DNA of 64,000 bases, taken from positions 279,841 to 343,840 of the forward strand of contig JASBNA010000049.1 in the NCBI GenBank assembly GCA_038087015.1, in the 5' to 3' direction. Source of the stretch: Cerrena zonata (Eukaryota; Basidiomycota; Agaricomycetes; Polyporales; Cerrenaceae). The notes under the pieces are model-generated. The model was not told the origin of the DNA. It did no database searches and worked only from the letters and a program-made list of their open reading frames with translations. The translations under genes were made by a program, and so were the position numbers. Shown piece by piece: positions 29,629 through 38,470 of this stretch (within the stretch, counting starts at the first letter, position 1; each line of letters starts with the position of its first letter).

Positions 29629-30721
29629 TGTTAGAAAGGAACGTTACTGTATCTTTTAAGAAAGACGGTTACTCTTCTCCTGTTATTGATAATGAAGTAG
29701 GGAGGGCGTTTCTAATTTTTTTTTTTTTGCCCTTTTCCCAGCTATTTCTCACTGTTTTTCCTCTTCTTTCTTTTTCTATTAGTGTTTTGTGTGTGCGCAA
29801 TAAGCTTTTTTTCAACGATTAACGATGAGATAACTGAATTATCATTGTTTTTCATTTAAGGGTTAAGGGATCACATTTATCCTTACATTGGTGGCGTGGG
29901 TACCGCATGGCTAATTGGGTTGGTGGGATTGGCTAATTGGTGCGATGGGCTAGATAAGCTGAACGGGAGTTTAAATATTGTAAAGACGATTTCTGGTAAT
30001 AGCACATCTGATAGGAATAGTACTGATTAACGTATGAGCGATGGGGGAGTGGATAAGCGATGGATAATGTTGGAGCGGATGACATTCTAATGTCAAATAC
30101 TCTACGTCGGCTTGTCGGCTTGTCGCTGTATGAATGCTCTTCAGCTGATGTACAAATAACATCAGCTGAAGAGATGACGGGTTGAGAATAACCATGCTGT
30201 GAGAAGGTTATTGTGCTTAAGCTTTTTAGTATATTGTTTATGTATAATGGTGAAGAATCCAAATTCCTGGTTTGTGTAATTGATTACGAGAGCTAAAGCT
30301 AATATTAATCAACAGGATAAACGCTGGGAGTAGAGCAGTCTTTCGATGGTGTTTCTATTGAAAATTGTTTTTTTGCAGCAAAAAGAAGAATTCTTTTCGC
30401 AACCCATACCTATAGGGGGAGGCACTTCTATACAAACATTTCATACCCAGGAGCTTGCTTGGTACTCAAACTCGGAATTATACAAGCGTAGGTTCATAAA
30501 GAGAATGAAGTAATGGAGGACTTAGTCTGATTGTGTGAAATTAACTTAAAAAACAATAAAGTTCACGTATACTATCCAAACAATAAAACCCCTACAGCTA
30601 TAAAATTATAATCACCAAACTCAGCAGAAGCTTCGACTGGTTTAATGAATCAGGTCTATTAGGTATCGATAAGAGGACCAGATCTAACAAAACAGAAATT
30701 GACTAGTGTAAGAATATGTAG
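29629..30721. other. SCH9 upstream region, about 1.1 kb
   Basis: A long promoter, typical of a nutrient kinase. Contains a T10 run near the SCH9 start, repeated TGGCTAATTGG near 29920-29940, and a perfect inverted repeat at 30137-30173 (separate entry). Several small open frames overlap here on the minus strand, but none looks coding. Confidence 0.4.
30137..30173. repeat. Perfect 15-bp inverted repeat with 7-base loop
   Basis: CTCTTCAGCTGATGT, then ACAAATA, then the exact reverse complement ACATCAGCTGAAGAG. Lies about 510 bases upstream of SCH9, outside any gene. Could be a cruciform, an RNA hairpin in an unannotated or long 5' leader transcript, or a paired site for a dimeric factor (each arm holds CAGCTG, an E-box). 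Confidence 0.85.
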
Positions 30722-31177
30722 TTATTTAGCAGCATCTTCCTTCGCAAACGAACTATTAACCGTCAAGTACTCGACCGGTCCGAACTCTTGAATGGCTTGT
30801 ATGTAATCAGATCTCAGCTGCTGGACAATAGCGCAGTAATCAGTATCCGGATCGTATTCTTCTAAGGATAAAAGCAACGAGTCTAACGTTTCTGGATCTC
30901 CAATCTTGGGTAGTGGGCTAGTTTGGAACCAGGGGGGTAATTCCAATAAACCTGGATGTCTATATTTCACTACAGAATAATTCCCAATCGATAGCCAAAC
31001 GTCGTCAGCATTGGTTTGCCAAACCATTCCCAAATACTCTAAAGCACATAAACTCGAAATATTAACGTTGGCGAGCCCCTCGCTGTATTTATCACCCACC
31101 CCGGCGAATCGATACACAATGTTCAGCGAAAGAGCATTACGGAAGTAACATGTAAGTAAAACAATCAAAAAAAACAT
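30722..31177 (-). CDS. Small putative secreted or membrane-anchored protein, unrecognised
   Basis: 151 residues from the ATG at 31177; the longer open frame starts with GTG. The N-terminus 'MFFLIVLLTCYFRNALSLN' is a signal peptide or anchor. The mature part has two N-glycosylation sequons near 'NVNISS' and 'GNYSVV' and another 'VNSSF', four cysteines counting the leader, and 'YRHPGLLELPPWFQ'. I do not recognise a family. A run of TATATATATATA at 31221-31232, about 45-55 bases before the ATG, fits a TATA box and supports a real gene. Codon use looks like the neighbours. Confidence 0.6.
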   Translation of the reverse strand: MFFLIVLLTCYFRNALSLNIVYRFAGVGDKYSEGLANVNISSLCALEYLGMVWQTNADDVWLSIGNYSVVKYRHPGLLELPPWFQTSPLPKIGDPETLDSLLLSLEEYDPDTDYCAIVQQLRSDYIQAIQEFGPVEYLTVNSSFAKEDAAK

Positions 31178-31695
31178 ACTCAGAAACTTGTATGCTCTGT
31201 AAAGCTCAAGCACAAAGGTGTATATATATATAGTCTATTCCCTTCACCGTTAATTAAATGGCTTTAAAAGCACTGATTAAGGGGTATTTTGAAAACCAAC
31301 CTTGGATATAGGCTTATCTCTTGACGCCTTGCACGCGATCCCATAGTACCATTTTGGGACCTTGTTTCCCTCAGCAAAACATCATGTCACAATTTTGACG
31401 TATTATCCTGCTTCTACTGCCGTAGTTTTGATGCCATCTACACCTTTACACCAACTAGCTGTGATCGTTTCTTTTTAGGCTGTATTTGATAATTAACGGA
31501 CTCGCTTAGTGATCAGCAGACTTCATTCTTATCAATTAGCTGTAAATGGCTTAAGGGCCTGCCGAAGGGTGAGGTACTGGTGGAAACAAATGATGGATGT
31601 ACGGGTGTTTTGCGTATTCTCAACACGCCAGTCTCTCGATGATGAAAAATAAAAGCTTTCCAATTACAAGAACAAGTGGATCAACAACGACAAGC
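31178..31695. promoter_or_regulatory. Divergent promoter of the secreted orphan and MRPL24
   Basis: Contains the TATA run for the leftward gene and, 88-98 bases before the MRPL24 ATG, TGTACGGGTGT (31598-31608), the exact reverse complement of the Rap1-like ACACCCGTACA box also found upstream of LSP1. The open frame from an upstream ATG at 31597 runs through this box, so that ATG is unlikely to be the start. Confidence 0.5.
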
Positions 31696-32458
31696 ATGAA
31701 TTTCATACGTTCGAGCATCTTACAAGCCAGGGTATCGGTACCCTTTGGGATAAGGGCGTTCAGCAATAGCACCCCTCAAAAGGCGGCTGAAAAATACTGG
31801 AAAATCACCAGATACGCCAAACCAATTGATAAGACGATCTATAAAGAAGGAGATCAAAGACCAAACGTACCAATACCTTACTATAAACCCACCATTCCCG
31901 AATACGAGTACGAGCCATTATACTTCAAGCGTCAAAACAGAGGATTATACGGAGGATTACAAAGAAGTAGTTCTAAAAGCTGTTCTAAAAACGGTAAGAA
32001 TAAAAATTTAAGAACTCACTTACCTCATATTGTTAATACTACGTTATGGTCAGAAACATTACAAAAATCATTGAAGATGAGAGTGGCCACCAGGGTCTTG
32101 AAAACTATTGACAAAGAAGGCGGGTTGGATAATTATTTGACTAAAGATAAACCAGCCTAGAGTTAAAACCTTAGGTTTAAAAGGTTGGAATTTGCGTTTT
32201 GAAATCTTAAAATTAAAAGAGTTGGAAGAATTAGGACAAGTCGACGGTAAACAAGTCTACTACGTCCATGACGATGGTAAAAAAATTACCGTTGGTAGAA
32301 AACAATTATTAAAAGAATTGTTCCCTTTGGTTTACAAAGATAATTACTATCCAATTGACTTCAACCAATTCTTAAAATCCCACACTGTGTTGACCACAAA
32401 AGAATTGGTCGATAAGTTGCACCACTATGATTATGACTTTTCCCAAATCACAATATAA
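31696..32458 (+). CDS. MRPL24: Mitochondrial ribosomal protein bL28m (Mrpl24), interrupted by a +1 frameshift
   Basis: Large-subunit protein of the mitochondrial ribosome, bacterial L28 family. I start at 31696 (MNFIRSSILQARVSVPFGIRAFSNST), which gives a proper mitochondrial presequence. The L28 core follows: 'NRGLYGGLQR', 'NKNLRTHLPHIVNTTLWSETLQKSLKMRVATRVLKTIDKEGG' spread over about residues 75-145 and 'KTLGLKGWNLRFEILKL' after the break. Joined length is 253 residues; baker's yeast has 258. The frame changes by +1 at 32157-32158: AAA CCA GCC TAG in the first frame, GCC-AGA-GTT-AAA if one base is skipped, restoring 'DKPARVKTLGLKGW' exactly. The shift sits directly on the stop codon. Protein is needed for respiration in yeasts, so a true null would be respiration-deficient. 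Confidence 0.9.
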
Positions 32459-32888
32459 TCTGTATATATGTAAATAGCTAATAAATAACTATACTAACTA
32501 TATGTGCTAAGTATAAGTATGCTAAGTATAAGTATGCTAAGTATAAGTATGCTAAGTATAAGTATGCTAAGTATAAGTATGCTAAGTATAAGTATGCTAA
32601 GTATAAGTATGCTAAGTATAAGTATGCTAAGTATCCTGGTGTATGGATACGAAAGAGAAGAAAAAAGCAGTCACGAGCGTCACGTGCGCGCAGTCTCACC
32701 TTTTATGGCAAATTGCAATGTGCACTCTTCGCTCTCCGAAAATTTTTTACCGCATCCTCATCTACACCCTAACATCCCAACTATGGCGGTGTGAGTGAGT
32801 GGGAAAAAAAAAAAGTGAAAAAAGATACTTATTATAGAGCTCTTCTTTCTTGTTCTGTTATTACCGTTATATCATTAAATAATCAAAA
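32459..32888. promoter_or_regulatory. RPL36 promoter with Cbf1 and Tbf1-type sites
   Basis: CACGTG at 32681-32686 (in GTCACGTG) and ACCCTAA at 32766-32772 lie about 205 and 120 bases upstream of the RPL36 ATG. Cbf1 plus Tbf1 is the known arrangement controlling ribosomal-protein genes in Candida albicans. The left part of the spacer is the minisatellite. Confidence 0.65.
32506..32634 (+). repeat. 15-bp minisatellite, eight full copies plus nine bases
   Basis: Unit GCTAAGTATAAGTAT, repeated without mismatch across 129 bases, starting 47 bases after the MRPL24 stop. Because 15 is divisible by three and the unit lacks stops in some frames, both strands show open frames through it (MLSIS and LAYLY repeats); these are artefacts of the repeat. 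Perfect identity points to recent expansion and probable length variation. Confidence 0.95.
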
Positions 32889-33683
32889 ATGGCTCGTTCT
32901 GGTATGTGATATCCATGAGACCCCTGTGTCTAATGAAAGAGAGTGTGATTGACTGGTGGAAGATCAAACGTCCGTGAACTGTTAAACTTTGAACTGTGAA
33001 TTTGAACTTTGAACTGTGAATTTGAACTTTGAAATTTGAACTGTGAACTCAAACGTAGAACTGTTGGAATGACCTGAAGTTCTTCAGAGAGCCTAAGTTC
33101 AAGAATCTTTATTGATGTTCAAATGAAGAACGTGGTATTATCGTTTCATTTCCTTTTCATCTTAGAGACGAATATGTATAATCTATGTGATTGATCAATT
33201 TATAGTATAACCATTAATATTAACTATTTGTTGACTATTTGCTCAGCTATTTGATCAGCTAGGCGAAATAGCTCAGTCAGTTTTCAGGTGGCTTTCAGAC
33301 AGTTTTCAATTACTGGTTAGTTGTTCAGTTCTTAGTCTTTCAGTCTAGTCGTCAGTCCATTCACCCATTTAGGAATAATTACTAACAATCTTATAGGTAT
33401 TGCTGTTGGTTTAAACAAAGGTCACAAGACCGTCTCTAAAGAAGTTGCCCCAAAAATTTCTTACAGAAAAGGTGCTTTATCTAAAAGAACCGACTTCGTT
33501 AGAAACATTGTTAAAGAAGTTTCTGGTTTAGCTCCATATGAAAGAAGATTAATTGAATTAATCAGAAATGCCGGTGAAAAGAGAGCTAAGAAATTAGCTA
33601 AAAAGAGATTAGGTACTCACAAGAGAGCTTTAAGAAAAGTTGAAGAAATGCAAAAAGTTATTGCTGAATCAAGAAGACATTAA
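32889..33683 (+). CDS. RPL36: 60S ribosomal protein eL36, one intron
   Basis: Exon 1 is 32889-32901 (ATG GCT CGT TCT G), exon 2 is 33397-33683; the intron 32902-33396 (495 bases) begins GTATGT, has the branch site TACTAAC at 33380-33386 and ends ATAG. The spliced product has 99 residues ([19 protein letters not shown] ... KVIAESRRH), matching yeast Rpl36 (100) throughout, with the basic '[21 protein letters not shown]' end. Codon use is strongly biased to highly expressed yeast codons (GGT, GCT, TTA, AGA). Intron inside the fifth codon, close to the start, as is common for yeast ribosomal-protein genes. The intron carries a short direct repeat (32987-33048). Confidence 0.97.
32987..33048 (+). 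repeat. 20-base direct repeats inside the RPL36 intron
   Basis: Two identical copies of CTTTGAACTGTGAATTTGAA (32987-33006, 33007-33026) and a third, shortened copy to 33048. In the 5' third of the intron, away from the splice signals. No snoRNA boxes that I would trust. Confidence 0.85.
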
Positions 33684-33827
33684 ATCATTTAATGTTTCAA
33701 AAACAAATTTCTTTATGTACATTGTTAATATCTTCTTAAATCTTCCTTTTGGAATTTAATAAACTTATTGGTAATCTTTATTGTAGATGTAATATAAGTA
33801 CGTTGAAATTTTTCACTGAAAAAGAAA

Positions 33828-33838
33828 ACACCCGTACG
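33828..33838 (+). promoter_or_regulatory. ACACCCGTACG box (Rap1-like)
   Basis: Same core as the boxes upstream of LSP1, MRPL24 and RIX7; lies 125-135 bases before the ATG of the following gene. Confidence 0.4.
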
Positions 33839-33889
33839 TCTCAGTATTCTTTTTTTCAGTTGAATCCGCCATCAAACCCCATATATTTG

Positions 33890-33934
33890 TTATACCATTA
33901 CTACTTATACCATTACTACTTATACCAATACTAC
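33890..33934 (+). repeat. Three 15-base tandem repeats in a 5' leader
   Basis: TTATACCATTACTAC twice, then TTATACCAATACTAC, ending 28 bases before the ATG at 33963. Probably within the transcript leader. Confidence 0.9.
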
Positions 33935-33962
33935 TTTCAAAGCTCAAACCCACTCCCTGGAA

Positions 33963-34637
33963 ATGTCTCATAGATGTCGATCATTGCAAAGACTACCTAA
34001 AAGGCTTTTGTCTTCACCCCCAACCCATTTTAATAATCCAAATTCAACTCCTCGTCCTTTTGGTGAAGAAATGGCTCAAGTCGAGTCAATTTCTTCATCG
34101 CCACCAAGTACAATTCCAACTGCAGCATCACCTCCTACTCCTCCTGCTTCAATGGGCCATGGTGCTGGTAATGGAGGATCCGGATTTGTTCGGGAATTCG
34201 TTTCATTATTAACAATTGGTGTCCTTTCCTATTTAGCAATTGATAACTATTCAACTAGAGTCAAATTAGAAAAAGTTAACAAAGAATTAAATAGTATCAA
34301 TTTAAAGAGATTCCAAGTCGAACAAGCTAAATTCTTAAACTATAATAAACAAAAAGACGTTCAAATTTTACAAGAAAGAAGAGAACATTCAAAAAGAGAT
34401 TTCAAAATGTCATTACATATCGCCTTACTAAGAAAACAATTGAAGGAAGCAGGCTTAAACCCAATTGATATCGATCAGGTCATTAAACAATTTGAATCAA
34501 ACGTAAAAGCTGATTATTCAAGTAAAAATATCACCGGTCAAGCAATGTGGTTGAAGGATGAAAGTGATTTGAAATCCTATTTCCCTAACCCCCGTGATTA
34601 TGATAAAAAACAAATAGACCCGGTATTGAAAGATTAG
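33963..34637 (+). CDS. Predicted mitochondrial single-pass coiled-coil protein
   Basis: 224 residues. The start 'MSHRCRSLQRLPKRLLSSPPTHF' is rich in Arg/Ser and free of acidic residues, like a mitochondrial presequence. After a Pro/Ser/Thr-rich linker and Gly-rich stretch comes one membrane segment, 'FVSLLTIGVLSYLAIDNY' (about 80-97), followed by a charged, coiled-coil-like region ('RVKLEKVNKELNSINLKRFQVEQ') and 'MSLHIALLRKQLKEAGLNP'. The architecture resembles small inner-membrane assembly factors such as the yeast INA complex subunit Ina22, but I cannot confirm this from sequence alone and leave the symbol blank. Codon use and the upstream Rap1-like box support a real gene. Confidence 0.65.
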   Translation: MSHRCRSLQRLPKRLLSSPPTHFNNPNSTPRPFGEEMAQVESISSSPPSTIPTAASPPTPPASMGHGAGNGGSGFVREFVSLLTIGVLSYLAIDNYSTRVKLEKVNKELNSINLKRFQVEQAKFLNYNKQKDVQILQERREHSKRDFKMSLHIALLRKQLKEAGLNPIDIDQVIKQFESNVKADYSSKNITGQAMWLKDESDLKSYFPNPRDYDKKQIDPVLKD

Positions 34638-34999
34638 ACTGTAAATAGATGTACATTATCAATGTATATGATATATTTATTAATATATATAAGGTGTATG
34701 GAGGTATAGTGCAGTTACCCGGCGCATCGCATTTTTTTTCCGATGAGTTGGAGTATAAAAGGACAAGAGTTTCTCCCAAAATTGAAATTTAATAGTTTCT
34801 TCTTCTTTATACAATGTCTTTAATAGTAGGCGCCCATTAGAGTCACGGTTTATATGATTACTTCCACATATAATCGATAACTACTATGTAGTTTTTTCGT
34901 GCTCGGGTAAGCCTTAGATCAAGAGTTTTTACCAGCCTCGATCTGTCGTGTATATCTTGTGGATATACTACGCGGTTCTAAACTAACAATTTATATATA
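34638..34999. other. Convergent spacer before CMC4
   Basis: 362 bases between two 3' ends. AT-rich with no gene or structured RNA that I can support. Confidence 0.4.
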
Positions 35000-35251
35000 T
35001 TATTTTCTTGTATGATCAAGTAATTCTGCATCTATTTTACCTAATTCACGTTGTTTGAGTTTTAAGTTCAATAAACTCAACTTTGGACAACATACACTAT
35101 GAGCATCGGGTCCTTCTTTTTCATACATGTTCTTGCAACATAAGTATAACTTGTCAATGAGATCAGAACACTTGGATTCGTTGAATCCATTAGCTGATAA
35201 GCAATCTTGGATAGCACAGGCTTTGGGTTTGCAAGTTTCTGAAGTTGGCAT
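35000..35251 (-). CDS. CMC4: Twin Cx9C protein Cmc4
   Basis: Small protein of the mitochondrial intermembrane space, imported through the Mia40 oxidative relay and linked to cytochrome oxidase assembly. From the ATG at 35251: 83 residues, 'MPTSETCKPKACAIQDCLSANGFNESKCSDLIDKLYLCC...'. The block 'KACAIQDCL-9-KC-x8-CC' and 'CCPKLSLLNLKLKQRELG' align with yeast Cmc4 ('KEACAIQDCL', 'YICC', 'CCPLPSLLELKMKQRKL'). A longer frame upstream begins with GTG and adds five residues. A TCCGTACACC motif lies about 100 bases upstream (35352-35361). Confidence 0.92.
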   Translation of the reverse strand: MPTSETCKPKACAIQDCLSANGFNESKCSDLIDKLYLCCKNMYEKEGPDAHSVCCPKLSLLNLKLKQRELGKIDAELLDHTRK

Positions 35252-35452
35252 TGTAATGATTTGCACTTTAATGAATATGGGAAAGAAGTGGAAAGAGTTG
35301 TAAATTTATAGTTTTGCAGATGTGCAAATTGCTTGCTGAGTTTTCTCTAGATCCGTACACCCCGTCTACAAAAAGCATGACAATACTAATTCTACAAGGT
35401 CTTAATGATGATAATAAATATGTATATGCTCTCGTAAATCGTATAGAAAAGG

Positions 35453-36484
35453 TTAGTTGATTAAACTCTTATCTAAATCGGTATGATAGTCATCTTCGTC
35501 GTATTCACTTGGTTCATAAATTATTAATGGAATGAACTCATTCTTTTCATTTTCTCTTCTAGTGGTTGCTGATTTATGAATATAGTAAACCATTGCAGCA
35601 TCGAAAACTGCAATCAATATGGTTAACAACCCCCATCTTGAGAAATGCCATCTTAAACTTTCGACTTCGGATCTCATGGCACTATTTAATTCGGTAGTAA
35701 TTTTATGATTAGTTTCCTGAATTCTTAATATAATTCTTTTAGAAAGTAAAGTATTTTCGGATTTTTGATCACTTATTGCAACTTGAGTATCATTTTTCAT
35801 TTGAATTAACTGGTTATTTAATTCATCAGATAATATATGAAATTCTCTTTCAATTATATTGATTGAATTAATTAATTCATTGATATGCAGTTCTCTTGAT
35901 CTTGTAAAATCAACTCTTAATTCTTGCTGGGCACTTTCATAAAGATATTCTTCGTTCTCTAATTCATAAAGTTGTGAATATTTGGTTGATAACTTGGATA
36001 ATTTAGAGTTTAATTGAACAATAAGTAAATTTATAATTTCATCCGCTTGACTATCAGTAAATCCACTTTCAGTTAATTCTGTAAATACGTGATATGTATC
36101 CATATATGGTTCCATATTCTCGAAAATCGTAGTTAAAAAATCGTCCTGTTTCATTTCTTCGCTCTCGACGATTTCTGTTTCGTTTTCATCCAACAAGATG
36201 GTCTTTTCTGGCTCCTCAATCGATAAACTATCACTGATTTGCTGTTTGATCCTATTATCTGAAAGATTTAAGCGGCCATCGTCTTTCTGGGCATTAGCAT
36301 TCAATGTTTGAGTTTTGGATCGGTCTTTAGCATACATAAGTCTATTGTTCCCAGTTGTAAAATATCGAGTTTGAATCCTAAAGCTCAGTCGATACTTGCT
36401 GTTCAATATACCGTAATGAATGTTTTTTACCGGATTACCCAATATCCTTCTATCAAGTCTCATAAATCTGACATTCTTTATCAT
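35453..36484 (-). CDS. Mitochondrial DUF1640/CCDC90-family coiled-coil protein (Fmp32/YLR283W-like)
   Basis: 343 residues. Residues 1-45 are basic with many Arg ('MIKNVRFMRLDRRILGNPVKN...RIQTRYFTTGNNR'), a likely presequence. The family core starts at 'DTYHVFTELTESGFTDSQADEIINLL' (the 'L-x-x-x-G-F-[ST]-x-x-Q-A-[ED]-x-I' block of DUF1640), then a long coiled coil with 'ELRVDFTRSRELHINELINSINIIEREFHILSDELN' segments, and a single C-terminal membrane helix 'WGLLTILIAVFDAAMVYYI'. Relatives include yeast Fmp32 and YLR283W and animal MCUR1/CCDC90B, proposed cytochrome oxidase or calcium-uniporter helpers. The length resembles YLR283W (314) more than Fmp32 (207). Confidence 0.82.
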   Translation of the reverse strand: MIKNVRFMRLDRRILGNPVKNIHYGILNSKYRLSFRIQTRYFTTGNNRLMYAKDRSKTQTLNANAQKDDGRLNLSDNRIKQQISDSLSIEEPEKTILLDENETEIVESEEMKQDDFLTTIFENMEPYMDTYHVFTELTESGFTDSQADEIINLLIVQLNSKLSKLSTKYSQLYELENEEYLYESAQQELRVDFTRSRELHINELINSINIIEREFHILSDELNNQLIQMKNDTQVAISDQKSENTLLSKRIILRIQETNHKITTELNSAMRSEVESLRWHFSRWGLLTILIAVFDAAMVYYIHKSATTRRENEKNEFIPLIIYEPSEYDEDDYHTDLDKSLIN

Positions 36485-36772
36485 TATATATTGACTTGTT
36501 CACTTGTCGGTCTTGACTATGCTGTATTTGTTGGGGACTCTGCGTGACTGTTAAGGCCTAAGTGGGTCTTATCTAGCTAGATATTTAAACTCAGTATTTG
36601 TAATCAACTAAAACGTGAATATAAAAGGTTGTGTTCTGTGGTAAACAGTTTCTTCTTTTATCTGTCAGATTAGTCTTAGTCTGTTGACAATCCTCATTGC
36701 CCTTTTTCTATTGTTTTTCGCTCGCATAGACCCAAACCTCTACAATAACTTCTACAGGTATATAGAAATTAC

Positions 36773-38287
36773 CTATTGATTAGATTCAGAATGGCCTTCA
36801 TCTTCCATTGGTACCACGCTAGAATTGACATCAAAGGGTCTTAATTGAAGAATTCTTTGGAAAAACTTAACTAAATAGTGGCCAGGTGCCAGACCCTGAC
36901 TGGTTACACTTTGTGAAGAAACAGTTACTGAAGATCTGTCGGTCTCTGTTTCCTTCACCAAGCTTTTGGAATAATAGAATAAAGCTTTTAAGTAAACATT
37001 ATATCCAAATCTGGATGCCGTAGAATAAACCACCGACTCTTTCAAATTATTGTAGCTGTCAACTGCGAAATAACCTCGCGTCTGTAAAGATAATGAGTTT
37101 TTTTTATCGGCTGCAACTATTAAATCTGTCATTTGAGGAATTGTCTCATTTGACTGGTTTCCCAATAGATCACGGTTCAGTTTATCACAAAGATAAACAC
37201 ATAACGTTTGATCGTTTTCTGGAGTATAATCTTCGTCATAAGAGCTTAACACAGCTGTAACAGGGTCTAAATCATCAAATGACATGTCAAGGGTGACTTC
37301 CCCGGAGATACAAACTAACTTGATCTTACGTATGGAAACCGCTCTATCCTTTTTCATAGAATGTAATTCATTAATAATCAAGGTTTCCAAAACCCTTAAC
37401 TGTTCTAATACTGGTGCGCCGCATGAATCGGACCATAAATAGCCAAACTCCTCATACACGTTTATCCGTTCAACTCCTGGAATCAACAAATTCCAACACA
37501 CAAATCTACTTATCTCGCTTGAGATTCGTAGCTTTTCCAGAGCCATAAAAGTACTTCTTTGAGTGAAAAATTCATTTCTGATCGAAAGAACATTTTGAAC
37601 TTCTTTCTTCGAAGGAACTTGTATTTTTTTATTTGCATCCAACCAGGGTTGGGGGAGCTTTGGTGGTGGAACAAAAGTATACTGATTCATCTTTAAAAGT
37701 AAGGTTACACTTTCTGGAATGTATTCTTTCGAAGGCAAACCGTCTTGGATACCACTTATGGCAGTTGGAGAGTAGCAAACACCAATATGGTATGCAACAC
37801 GAACACAAATCAGTGGTGAAAGAATAAATGAGTAATAAACCCTTGCAATCTTCCCTCTCAACCCTTGAAAGTCGTTTCCCATAAAATAGCTTGCTTTATC
37901 TTGGACTTCCATTGAAAGTGAGAGCGAAATAATAGCCACCAACTCCATAATATCATTGACCACATTGAAAATGCTCAAGATTTGCATTTGAATATGTATA
38001 GACAATAAAAGCATAACCCTCAAGATATGGGCCTTCAATATTTCAAAGGTCTTTGCTTCAAAATCAAGGTTGAGCATATTCATCATGTTGTTGCCTGCTT
38101 CAAACCCGAATATTTTGGGATCGAATCCATTGATATCGTTAAAGCCGCCTAAAATCTTATGTAACTTTTCCCCATCAACTACCCTCTTCTCATGATTTTT
38201 GAACTCAGGAGATTCAAAAACACTTCTTGATGTATCTGGCAAAGGTAAACTACCATTAGCATGATATTCGTCTTGGTTTAGGGACAT
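36773..38287 (-). CDS. Unrecognised 504-residue protein
   Basis: A clean open frame with yeast-like codon use and an ATG start, ending at 36773. The N-terminus is acidic/polar ('MSLNQDEYHANGSLPLPDTSRSVFESPEF'), followed by a hydrophobic helical block ('ILRVMLLLSIHIQMQILSIFNVVNDIMELVAIISLSLS', about 85-125) and mixed helical sequence with Trp/Pro-rich 'PPPKLPQPWLD'. The alternating helical pattern and 'ISRFVCWNLLIPGVERINVYEEFGYLW' remind me of the regulatory half of fungal zinc-cluster factors, yet no Cys6 cluster is present and the tRNA gene lies just upstream, so nothing is missing at the 5' side. I assign no function. Confidence 0.6.
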   Translation of the reverse strand: MSLNQDEYHANGSLPLPDTSRSVFESPEFKNHEKRVVDGEKLHKILGGFNDINGFDPKIFGFEAGNNMMNMLNLDFEAKTFEILKAHILRVMLLLSIHIQMQILSIFNVVNDIMELVAIISLSLSMEVQDKASYFMGNDFQGLRGKIARVYYSFILSPLICVRVAYHIGVCYSPTAISGIQDGLPSKEYIPESVTLLLKMNQYTFVPPPKLPQPWLDANKKIQVPSKKEVQNVLSIRNEFFTQRSTFMALEKLRISSEISRFVCWNLLIPGVERINVYEEFGYLWSDSCGAPVLEQLRVLETLIINELHSMKKDRAVSIRKIKLVCISGEVTLDMSFDDLDPVTAVLSSYDEDYTPENDQTLCVYLCDKLNRDLLGNQSNETIPQMTDLIVAADKKNSLSLQTRGYFAVDSYNNLKESVVYSTASRFGYNVYLKALFYYSKSLVKETETDRSSVTVSSQSVTSQGLAPGHYLVKFFQRILQLRPFDVNSSVVPMEDEGHSESNQ

Positions 38288-38386
38288 TTGTAGCTGGATA
38301 TAGTGGTATGTGGTGTTTCAACTACAAAGAACTAATGTGTTGCGAAAAATTGAAGAATTTAAAAGATTTCAAAAATAAAAAAACAA

Positions 38387-38470
38387 TGAAGGATGCGAGG
38401 TTCGAACTCGCGCGGACAACTGTCCAGCAGATCTTAAGTCTGCCGCCTTAGACCACTCGGCCAACCCTCC
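38387..38470 (-). tRNA. tRNA-Leu(UAA)
   Basis: 84-nt class II tRNA. Acceptor stem GGAGGGT pairs with ATCCTTC (two G-U pairs), discriminator A at 38387. Anticodon stem GCAGA/TCTGC encloses loop CTTAAGA, so the anticodon is TAA (38434-38436), read as Leu for UUA/UUG. The long variable arm (TGGACAGTTGTCC) and B box GAGTTCGAACCTC are present. No intron. UUA and UUG are the main Leu codons of this genome, which fits CUG avoidance. Confidence 0.96.

Noticed and set aside
31597..31695. Upstream ATG of MRPL24 at 31597
   Set aside because: It lies inside the Rap1-like box, and the ATG at 31696 gives a proper mitochondrial presequence.
32478..32794. Open frames of MLSIS or LAYLY repeats on both strands
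   Set aside because: They arise from the 15-bp minisatellite, which is open in several frames; no other coding sign.
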